Below are positions 57,579 to 64,000 of a stretch of 64,000 nt of DNA, one piece after another. The notes below the pieces were generated by a model. That model worked only from the letters and a program-made list of their open reading frames with translations, made no database searches and was not told where the DNA came from. The position numbers were made by a program, and so were the translations under genes. Each line of letters opens with the position of its first letter. Position 1 is the stretch's first letter. The stretch lies in contig NZ_BCFL01000018.1 of assembly GCF_002217755.1 (NCBI RefSeq), positions 186,001 to 250,000 on the forward strand, written 5' to 3'. The DNA is from Streptomyces hyaluromycini (lineage in GTDB: Bacteria > Actinomycetota > Actinomycetes > Streptomycetales > Streptomycetaceae).

Positions 57579-60305
57579 TCAGTGCGCTGCCGATTCCCAG
57601 TCCGGGCCCACGCCCACCGAGACGTCCAGGGGGGCCCTGAGGTGGACCGCGTCGGACATCTGGTCGCGGAGGAGGGATTCGACCCGGTCCCGCTCGCCGG
57701 GGGCGATCTCCAGGACGATTTCGTCGTGGACCTGGAGGAGCATGCGGGACTTCAGCTCCGACTCGCGGAGTGCGCCGTCCACCCTCAGCATGGCGATCTT
57801 GACGATGTCCGCCGCCGTGCCCTGGATGGGCGCGTTGAGGGCCATCCGCTCGGCCGCCTCCCGGCGCTGGCGGTTGTCGCTGTTGAGGTCGGGGAGGTAG
57901 CGGCGGCGGCCGAAGAGTGTCGCCGTGTACCCGGTGGCACGGGCCTCGTCGACGACCCGGTGCAGGTAGTCGCGGACCCCGCCGAAGCGCTCGAAGTACG
58001 TGTCCATCAGGGCCCGGGCCTCGCCCGCGTCGATGTTCAGCTGCTGGGAGAGGCCGAAGGCCGACAGGCCGTACGCGAGGCCGTACGACATCGCCTTGAT
58101 CTTGCGGCGCATCTCCGCGTCGACGGCCGACCGGTCGACGTCGAACACCTGGGAGGCGACCGTGTTGTGCAGGTCCTCCCCGGAGGTGAACGCCTCGATC
58201 AGGCCCTCGTCCTCGGAGAGATGGGCCATCACACGCAGCTCGATCTGGCTGTAGTCCGCGGTCATGAGCGACTCGAAGCCCTCGCCCACGACGAAGCCCC
58301 GGCGGATCGCCCGGCCCTCGTCGGTACGGACCGGGATGTTCTGGAGGTTGGGGTCGGTGGAGGAGAGCCGGCCGGTCGCGGCGACGGTCTGGTTGAAGGT
58401 GGTGTGGATACGGCCGTCGGCGGCGACGGTCTTGATCAGGCCCTCGACCGTGACCCTCAGCTTGGCCTGCTCGCGGTGCCGGAGCATGATCACCGGCAGT
58501 TCGCTCTCGGTCTGGCCGGCGAGCCAGGCGAGCGCGTCGGCGTCGGTGGTGTAACCCGTCTTGGTCTTCTTGGTCTTCGGGAGCGCCAGCTCGCCGAAGA
58601 GGACCTCCTGGAGCTGCTTGGGCGAGCCCAGGTTGAACTCGTGGCCGGCCGCCGCGTGCGCCTCCTTCACGGCCTGCTGCACCGCGCCCGCGAACATCTG
58701 CTCCATCGCTTCCAGATGCGCACGGTCGGCCGCGATGCCGTGCCGCTCCATGCGGGCGAGCAGGACCGACGTGGGCAGTTCCATGTCACGCAGGAGATCC
58801 GCCGCGCCGACCTCCTGGAGCCGCTCCCCGAAGGCCTCGCCGAGGTCGAGGATCGCGCGGGCCTGGATCATCAGCGCCTCGGCCTCGGCGCCGTCGTCCG
58901 CGCCGAACGCCAGCTGGCCGTCGGCCGCGGCGGCGGGGGCCAGCTCGCGGTGCAGGTACTCCATGGACAGCGCGTCCAGGTCGAAGGAGCGGCGGCCGGG
59001 CTTGACGAGGTAGGCGGCGAGCGCGGTGTCCATGGTGACGCCCTCGATGGTCCAGCCGTGCTCGGCGAAGACCCGCATGGCGCCCTTGGCGTTGTGGAAG
59101 ACCTTGGGCCGCGCGGCGTCGGCCAGCCAGGCCGCCCACGCGTTCTCGTCGGCCTCGTCCAGCTCGGCGGGGTCGAACCAGGCGGCCGGGCCGACGGCCG
59201 TGGCGAGGGCGACCTCGGCGACCGAGCCGGTGCCGAGCGCCCAGGTGTCGACGGTGGCGATGCCCAGTGGCGCCGTGCCGTGCCCGGCGAGCCAGCCGGC
59301 CAGCTCGCCGGTGCCCAGGACCGTGGCGTCGACTTCCACGCCCGCCTCGGCGACCGGCGTGGACTCGGCCTCCTCGGCGCCCGGGTCGACGGCGTAGAGC
59401 CGCTCGCGCAGCGACGGGTTGCGGATCTCCAGGGTGTCCAGGATCATCGCGACGCTCTTGCGGTCGTACGGCGCGCGCTCCAGGTCGGCGACCGTCTTCG
59501 GCAGCTCCACGCCGCGCTCCAGCTCGGTGAGCCGGCGGTTCAGCTTGACGGACTCCAGGTGGTCGCGGAGGTTCTGGCCGGCCTTGCCCTTCACCTCGTC
59601 GACGCGCTCGACCAACTCGGCGAAGGAGCCGAACTGGTTGATCCACTTCGCGGCTGTCTTCTCGCCGACGCCCGGAATGCCGGGGAGGTTGTCGGACGGG
59701 TCACCGCGCAGGGCCGCGAAGTCGGGGTACTGGGCGGGCGTCAAGCCGTACTTCTCGAAAACCTTCTCCGGGGTGAACCTGGTCAGCTCGGAGACGCCCT
59801 TCGTCGGGTAGAGGACCGTGGTGTGCTCGGTGACCAGCTGGAAGGAGTCGCGGTCGCCGGTGACGATCAGGACCTCGAAGCCCGCGGCCTCGGCCTGGGT
59901 GGCGAGGGTGGCGATGATGTCGTCGGCCTCGAAGCCCGCGACGGCGAAGCGCTGCGCGTGCATGGCGTCGAGCAGCTCGCCGATCAGCTCGACCTGGCCC
60001 TTGAACTCGTCCGGGGTCTTCGAGCGGTTCGCCTTGTACTCGGTGAACTCCTCGGAGCGCCAGGTCTTGCGGGAGACGTCGAACGCCACCGCGAAGTGCG
60101 TGGGCGCCTCGTCACGCAGGGTGTTGGCCAGCATCGACGCGAAGCCGTAGATCGCGTTCGTCGGCTGGCCCGTCGCGGTCGTGAAGTTCTCCGCGGGCAG
60201 CGCGAAGAACGCGCGGTAGGCCAGCGAGTGCCCGTCCATGAGCATCAGCCGGGGACGGGGGCCGCCGGGGGTCTTGTCGGTCTGCTTCGCTGCTGTCTCT
60301 GCCAC
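57579..60305 (-). CDS. polA: DNA polymerase I
   Basis: A 908-residue protein. Residues about 20-310 are the 5'-3' exonuclease (LMLMDGHSLAYRAFFALPAENF, GDPSDNLPGIPGVGEKTAAKW). The middle region keeps the 3'-5' exonuclease fold but lacks the proofreading Asp/Glu residues (LGIATVDTWALG in place of FDTET). The polymerase core has motif A DYSQIELR, motif B RRKIKAMSYGLAYGLSAFGL and motif C QVHDEIVLE. It fills gaps in repair and removes Okazaki primers. The GTG at 60305 lies exactly 7 bases after the -10 of a PafBC-like promoter, which fixes the start. Confidence 0.98.
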   Translation of the reverse strand: MAETAAKQTDKTPGGPRPRLMLMDGHSLAYRAFFALPAENFTTATGQPTNAIYGFASMLANTLRDEAPTHFAVAFDVSRKTWRSEEFTEYKANRSKTPDEFKGQVELIGELLDAMHAQRFAVAGFEADDIIATLATQAEAAGFEVLIVTGDRDSFQLVTEHTTVLYPTKGVSELTRFTPEKVFEKYGLTPAQYPDFAALRGDPSDNLPGIPGVGEKTAAKWINQFGSFAELVERVDEVKGKAGQNLRDHLESVKLNRRLTELERGVELPKTVADLERAPYDRKSVAMILDTLEIRNPSLRERLYAVDPGAEEAESTPVAEAGVEVDATVLGTGELAGWLAGHGTAPLGIATVDTWALGTGSVAEVALATAVGPAAWFDPAELDEADENAWAAWLADAARPKVFHNAKGAMRVFAEHGWTIEGVTMDTALAAYLVKPGRRSFDLDALSMEYLHRELAPAAAADGQLAFGADDGAEAEALMIQARAILDLGEAFGERLQEVGAADLLRDMELPTSVLLARMERHGIAADRAHLEAMEQMFAGAVQQAVKEAHAAAGHEFNLGSPKQLQEVLFGELALPKTKKTKTGYTTDADALAWLAGQTESELPVIMLRHREQAKLRVTVEGLIKTVAADGRIHTTFNQTVAATGRLSSTDPNLQNIPVRTDEGRAIRRGFVVGEGFESLMTADYSQIELRVMAHLSEDEGLIEAFTSGEDLHNTVASQVFDVDRSAVDAEMRRKIKAMSYGLAYGLSAFGLSQQLNIDAGEARALMDTYFERFGGVRDYLHRVVDEARATGYTATLFGRRRYLPDLNSDNRQRREAAERMALNAPIQGTAADIVKIAMLRVDGALRESELKSRMLLQVHDEIVLEIAPGERDRVESLLRDQMSDAVHLRAPLDVSVGVGPDWESAAH

Positions 60306-60312
60306 GCCCCCG

Positions 60313-60335
60313 ATCCTGCCACGCCGCACTGACAG
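60313..60335 (-). promoter_or_regulatory. PafBC/RecA-NDp-type DNA-damage promoter of polA
   Basis: On the minus strand: CTGTCAGTG, 8 bases, CAGGAT, then 7 bases to the GTG. The first base of each box departs from the consensus. Spacing equals that of uvrB, ogt and coaE. The rest of the 365-bp gap to the next gene holds a duplicated GATCGCCGT and a second, weaker motif. Confidence 0.7.
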
Positions 60336-60602
60336 TGAGGGCCGACGGTGTGGGTTGCGGTGACATCGGCGGCGCCGGGCGGCGTCGCCGTGACCGATCG
60401 CCGTTGCGGCCGATCGCCGTCGCGCCGGAAAGCTCGCGGGAGCGGCGGAGGCCGGGGAGGAGCAGGCGAGCGGGGATCAGCGGACCGGCAGCTGCGAGCC
60501 GTTCGGCGGGTACGCGGGTACGCGGATCCGGGCGGGCAGGGCTGGGAGGGCCGGCCCCGTCAAGCATAGGTTCCGTTTCGCTCGGCAGACCGTGCTCGAT
60601 CG

Positions 60603-60625
60603 TTGTCGGTGGCACGTGCGAGTAT
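60603..60625 (+). promoter_or_regulatory. Candidate PafBC-type promoter of the FdhF-like gene
   Basis: TTGTCGGTG is perfect and is followed by 8 bases and GAGTAT, which lacks the first T of the -10. The gene start is 46 bases further. Confidence 0.45.
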
Positions 60626-60670
60626 CGGGTGTCCAGGGCAGTGGTGCCGGTGTAGTAGGGAGAGCGTGCG

Positions 60671-62965
60671 ATGGCGACGAAGCCGCCCAAGGAGGATCCG
60701 GTCCAGGACGCGCCGCAGGTCGCGGAGCCGAAGCACGCGGCCGCCGGGCTGCCCGCCATCGGGCACACGCTGCGCATCGCCCAGCAGCAGATGGGCGTGA
60801 AGCGCACCGCGCTGACGCTGCTGCGCGTCAACCAGAAGGACGGCTTCGACTGCCCCGGCTGCGCCTGGCCGGAGCCCGATCACCGGCACGCGGCCGAGTT
60901 CTGCGAGAACGGCGCCAAGGCGGTCGCCGAGGAGGCCACCCTCCGCAGGGTGACGCCCGAGTTCTTCGCGGAGCACTCCGTGGCCGACCTGCACCACCGC
61001 AGCGGTTACTGGCTCGGTCAGCAGGGGCGGCTCACCCACCCCATGTATCTCGCCGAGGGCGCCGAGCACTACGAGCCGGTCGGCTGGGAGCGCGCCTTCG
61101 ACATCATCGGCGAGGAGATCGCCGCCCTCTCCTCCCCCGACGAGGCGGTCTTCTACACCTCGGGGCGGACCAGCAACGAGGCCGCGTTCCTGTACCAGCT
61201 GTTCGCACGCGAACTGGGCACCAACAACCTGCCGGACTGCTCCAACATGTGCCACGAGTCCTCGGGCTCGGCGCTGACCGAGACGATCGGCATCGGCAAG
61301 GGCAGCGTCCTGCTGGAGGACCTGTACAAGGCGGATCTGATCATCGTCGCCGGGCAGAATCCGGGGACCAACCATCCCCGGATGCTCTCCGCCCTGGAGA
61401 AGGCCAAGGCCAACGGCGCGAGGATCATCAGCGTCAATCCGCTCCCGGAAGCCGGCCTGGAGCGGTTCAAGAACCCGCAGACCCCCCAGGGCATGCTCAA
61501 GGGCGCCGCGCTGACCGACCTGTTCCTGCAGATCCGCATCGGCGGCGACCAGGCCCTGTTCCGGCTCCTCAACAAGCTCGTCCTCGAGACGGACGGCGCG
61601 GTCGACGAGGAGTTCGTACGCGAACACACGCACGGGTACGAGGAGTTCGCGCAGGCCGCCCGCGCCGCCGACTGGCACGAGACACTCACCGCCACCGGAC
61701 TCACGCGCGAGGAGATCGAGAAGGCCCTCGGGATGGTGCTCGCCTCGGAGCGCACCATCGTCTGCTGGGCCATGGGGCTCACCCAGCACAAGCACTCGGT
61801 GCCGACCATCCGGGAGGTCGTCAACTTCCTGCTGCTGCGCGGCAACATCGGCCGGACCGGCGCGGGCGTCTGTCCGGTGCGCGGCCACTCGAACGTGCAG
61901 GGCGACCGCACGATGGGCATCTTCGAGCGTCCTGCCCCGGCCTTCCTGGACGCCCTGGAGAAGGAGTTCGGATTCGCGCCCCCGCGCGAGCACGGCTTCG
62001 ACGTCGTGCGGGCCATCGAGGCGCTGCGCGACGGCGAGGCGAAGGTCTTCTTCGCGATGGGCGGCAACTTCGTCGGGGCCACCCCCGACACGGAGGTCAC
62101 CGAGGCGGCGATGCGGCGCGCGCGGCTGACCGTGCACGTGTCGACGAAGCTCAACCGCTCGCACGTCGTCACCGGCGCGCGGGCGCTGATCCTGCCGACG
62201 CTCGGCCGGACCGAGCGCGACCTCCAGGGCAGCGGCGAGCAGTTCGTCACGGTCGAGGACTCCATGGGCATGGTGCACGCCTCACGCGGCCGCCTGGAGC
62301 CCGCGAGCCCGCACCTGCTGTCGGAGCCGGCGATCGTGTGCCGGCTGGCCCGCCGGGTGCTCAGCGAGAACAGCCGTACGCCGTGGCAGGAGTTCGAGAA
62401 GGACTACGCGACGGTCCGCGACCGCATCGCGCGCGTGATCCCCGGCTTCGACGACTTCAACGCGCGCGTGGCGCACCCGGGCGGCTTCGCGCTCCCGCAC
62501 GCCCCGCGCGACGAGCGCCGGTTCCCGACGGCCACCGGCAGGGCGAACTTCACGGCGGCCCCGGTGGAGTACCCCGAACTGCCCGAGGGCCGGCTGCTGT
62601 TGCAGACGCTGCGCTCGCACGACCAGTACAACACCACGATCTACGGCCTGGACGACCGCTACCGGGGCATCAGGAACGGGCGCCGGGTGGTCCTGGTGAA
62701 CCCGGAGGACGCCCGGCTGCTGGGCGTCGCCGACGGGGCGTACGTGGACCTGGTCGGCGAGTGGAAGGACGACGTGGAGCGCCGGGCGCCGGGCTTCCGG
62801 GTGGTGCACTACCCGACCGCCCGGGGCTGCGCGGCCGCGTACTACCCGGAGACCAATGTGCTGGTGCCGCTCGACGCCACCGCGGACACCAGCAACACCC
62901 CGGCCAGCAAGTCCGTGGTGATCCGTCTGGAGGCCGGTGTGCCGCACCCGAGGGCCGCCGTCTGA
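60671..62965 (+). CDS. Molybdopterin oxidoreductase, FdhF/YdeP family
   Basis: A 764-residue protein of the YdeP-type formate dehydrogenase-like family. An N-terminal CPGC pair (KDGFDCPGCAWPEP) is all that remains of the usual 4Fe-4S region. The molybdopterin domains include SGRTSNEAAFLYQLFARELG, NLPDCSNMCHESSG, VAGQNPGTNHPRML, LLLRGNIGRTGAGVCPVRGHSNVQGDRT, and the C-terminal cofactor-binding SHDQYNTTIYG. The position of the Mo-ligating residue in standard enzymes (Cys/Sec) is not evident. YdeP is linked to acid resistance in E. coli and the true substrate is unknown. The ATG follows GGGAGAG. Confidence 0.9.
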   Translation: MATKPPKEDPVQDAPQVAEPKHAAAGLPAIGHTLRIAQQQMGVKRTALTLLRVNQKDGFDCPGCAWPEPDHRHAAEFCENGAKAVAEEATLRRVTPEFFAEHSVADLHHRSGYWLGQQGRLTHPMYLAEGAEHYEPVGWERAFDIIGEEIAALSSPDEAVFYTSGRTSNEAAFLYQLFARELGTNNLPDCSNMCHESSGSALTETIGIGKGSVLLEDLYKADLIIVAGQNPGTNHPRMLSALEKAKANGARIISVNPLPEAGLERFKNPQTPQGMLKGAALTDLFLQIRIGGDQALFRLLNKLVLETDGAVDEEFVREHTHGYEEFAQAARAADWHETLTATGLTREEIEKALGMVLASERTIVCWAMGLTQHKHSVPTIREVVNFLLLRGNIGRTGAGVCPVRGHSNVQGDRTMGIFERPAPAFLDALEKEFGFAPPREHGFDVVRAIEALRDGEAKVFFAMGGNFVGATPDTEVTEAAMRRARLTVHVSTKLNRSHVVTGARALILPTLGRTERDLQGSGEQFVTVEDSMGMVHASRGRLEPASPHLLSEPAIVCRLARRVLSENSRTPWQEFEKDYATVRDRIARVIPGFDDFNARVAHPGGFALPHAPRDERRFPTATGRANFTAAPVEYPELPEGRLLLQTLRSHDQYNTTIYGLDDRYRGIRNGRRVVLVNPEDARLLGVADGAYVDLVGEWKDDVERRAPGFRVVHYPTARGCAAAYYPETNVLVPLDATADTSNTPASKSVVIRLEAGVPHPRAAV

Positions 62966-62977
62966 GCGCCCGCTCAG
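62962..62977. promoter_or_regulatory. TetR-like operator half of a pair (site 1)
   Basis: CTGAGC-GCCC-GCTCAG overlaps the stop codon of the FdhF-like gene. Its centre is about 41 bp from site 2. Confidence 0.5.
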
Positions 62978-62999
62978 TCCGTCTGGAAGAATCGGCGGC

Positions 63000-63021
63000 C
63001 GACTGAGCGTTTGCTCAGTCG
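63000..63021. promoter_or_regulatory. TetR-like operator (site 2)
   Basis: CGACTGAGC-GTTT-GCTCAGTCG, a perfect 9-bp-arm palindrome, 35 bp before the thioesterase start. ACTGAGC...GCTCAGT is the usual type for TetR regulators of fatty-acid and acyl-CoA genes. Confidence 0.6.
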
Positions 63022-63055
63022 GGAGAGACAGCCGCACGACGAACGGAGCCGGCCC

Positions 63056-63541
63056 ATGGGCGAGCAGCAGCATGTGAAGTTCCCGCAGGAGGTCATCGAC
63101 GAGTACGCCGCGCTCGGTGTCGACCTGCGGGCCCTGTTCTCGGCGGGCCACCTCGGCAACCGCATGGGCGTGCAGATCGTGGAGGCCTCCGCGGAGCGGG
63201 TCGTCGGCACCATGCCGGTGGAGGGCAACACCCAGCCGTACGGGCTGCTGCACGGCGGTGCCAGCGCGGTGCTGGCGGAGACCCTGGGCTCGGTCGGTTC
63301 GATGCTGCACGGCGGCAGTGCGAAGATCGCGGTGGGTGTCGACCTGAACTGCACGCATCACCGCGGGGCCCGCTCCGGCCTGGTCACCGGTGTGGCCACG
63401 CCCGTCCACCGGGGGCGTTCGACGGCGACGTACGAGATCGTGATCAGCGACGAGGAGGGCCGGCGGGTGTGCACGGCCCGACTCACCTGCCTGCTGCGGG
63501 ACCTGGACGGCACGACGGCGGCCTCCGCGGTCCAGGCCTGA
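63056..63541 (+). CDS. PaaI family thioesterase (hotdog fold)
   Basis: A 161-residue protein with the hotdog core: HLGNRMGVQIVEASAERVVGTMPVEGNTQPYGLLHGGASAVLAETLGSVGSMLH. The catalytic segment is NTQPYGLLHGG with the acid in LAETLGS, followed by VGVDLNCTHHRGARSGLVTG. It hydrolyses acyl-CoA or aryl-CoA thioesters. ATG 63056 follows CGGAG; an upstream in-frame start at 63011 would run through the operator palindrome. A TetR-type regulator outside the window probably controls it. Confidence 0.92.
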   Translation: MGEQQHVKFPQEVIDEYAALGVDLRALFSAGHLGNRMGVQIVEASAERVVGTMPVEGNTQPYGLLHGGASAVLAETLGSVGSMLHGGSAKIAVGVDLNCTHHRGARSGLVTGVATPVHRGRSTATYEIVISDEEGRRVCTARLTCLLRDLDGTTAASAVQA

Positions 63542-63599
63542 GGGCCACCCCGCGGCGCACCCATTGCTCCCCCGCCGTCCGCGCCCGTAACGTCGGTGC

Positions 63600-63986
63600 A
63601 TGGGACGGCGAGGAGGCGCCCTGCCGGGGCTGAGCGCAGTGGGGATCGGTCTGGCCCTGCTGACGGGCTGCGGCGCCCCCGGCGGCGCCGAGCGCGCCGC
63701 GGCGAGCTCCGCGACCCCGTCGGCGACCTCCGCCGCCGAGCTGTGCGCCACGATCGTGGCGCACTGGTCGCGCGAGGTCCTGGACAGCGGCACCTACGGC
63801 GACTACCAGTCGATGGGACTGTCGAACGGACAGTACGAGATCCTCCGGGACGTCGTGGACGCCGCGCGGGCCGTGAAACGCAGCCAGGGGGCCGCCGCCG
63901 CCGACCGGTTGATCGACCGCCGGTCACACGCCGCCTGCACCGAGCGGTACCGCCACGGCGTGCCGACGGGAGGCCCCTGGAGGTGA
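63600..63986 (+). CDS. Putative lipoprotein of unknown function
   Basis: A 128-residue protein beginning MGRRGGALPGLSAVGIGLAL with a lipobox LLTGCG, so Cys24 would be lipidated at the outer face of the membrane. Mature residues are a Ser/Ala-rich spacer and then a small helical domain containing two cysteines (ELCATIVAHWSREVL and HAACTERYRHG) that could form a disulfide. I do not recognise a family. No neighbour gives a clue. Confidence 0.75.
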   Translation: MGRRGGALPGLSAVGIGLALLTGCGAPGGAERAAASSATPSATSAAELCATIVAHWSREVLDSGTYGDYQSMGLSNGQYEILRDVVDAARAVKRSQGAAAADRLIDRRSHAACTERYRHGVPTGGPWR

Positions 63987-64000
63987 GCGCAACGAGCGGC

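Noticed and set aside
56454..60332. A 1292-codon open frame on the plus strand across polA
   Set aside because: It is the antisense shadow of polA, caused by high GC; its product is low-complexity and has no fold-like pattern.
1..64000. CRISPR array, prophage, integrative element or biosynthetic gene cluster
   Set aside because: No spaced direct repeats, integrase, phage structural gene, PKS/NRPS or terpene genes were found in the window.

Overview
This is a 64 kb piece of a high-GC actinobacterial chromosome, almost certainly from the core region of a Streptomyces. The reasons are the strong third-position GC bias, many GTG starts, DnaA boxes of the TTGTCCACA type, and typical Streptomyces families (DUF397 with WhiJ-like XRE regulator, DUF5753, DUF6343, the SPW_0924 small protein, PPOX/F420 enzymes). 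From memory, the gene content and order from uvrB to rpsA to polA resemble the SCO1960-SCO2010 part of S. coelicolor. I see no biosynthetic cluster, prophage, CRISPR array, rRNA or convincing tRNA.

Layout. 1-6.3 kb: an MFS transporter tail, a Ca2+/H+ antiporter, a small ABM-like protein, and a tellurium-resistance-type module (terC with a probable manganese riboswitch, a TerD-FtsK-like fusion, and terD). 6.3-11.6 kb: uvrB, an MHYT sensor, a secreted glycerophosphodiesterase and an O6-alkylguanine-DNA alkyltransferase. 11.7-20.6 kb: a pseudouridine salvage pair (psuG-psuK), methyltransferase, corA, and a solitary GltD-like oxidoreductase. 20.8-21.7 kb: a decayed PEP synthase fragment joined in frame to a tyrosine phosphatase fragment. 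21.8-24.5 kb: a WhiJ-like locus (XRE, DUF397, HATPase) with a large inverted repeat. 24.7-33.2 kb: an ABC exporter, a 275 bp MITE, and assorted unknowns. 33.4-39.1 kb: RidA-GNAT, then a racemase/NCS1-permease operon with a divergent GntR regulator and a visible operator, then a Tat-exported LamG/cysteine-peptidase-like protein. 39.1-49.9 kb: UDGb, S4 protein, coaE, PAC2, amine oxidase, rpsA with promoter and terminator. 50-64 kb: hrpB, DUF3068, lytic transglycosylase, a highly unusual G-quadruplex/palindrome tract, polA, an FdhF/YdeP-type oxidoreductase, a thioesterase and a lipoprotein.

Most striking regulatory pattern: five genes (terD, uvrB, ogt, coaE, polA) are preceded by close matches to the LexA-independent actinobacterial DNA-damage promoter (RecA-NDp/PafBC type, TTGTCRGTG-N8-TANNNT), all with an exact 8-base gap. 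In four of them the -10 box lies exactly 7 bases before the start codon, so their mRNAs should be leaderless or nearly so. This ties DNA repair genes to a Ter stress protein and to dephospho-CoA kinase. Two weaker copies precede the RidA operon and the FdhF-like gene.

Two convergent gene pairs are separated by minisatellites (33-bp and 18-bp units), and dispersed Streptomyces intergenic repeats occur in four places. All functional assignments come from reading the protein sequences. No database search was run.
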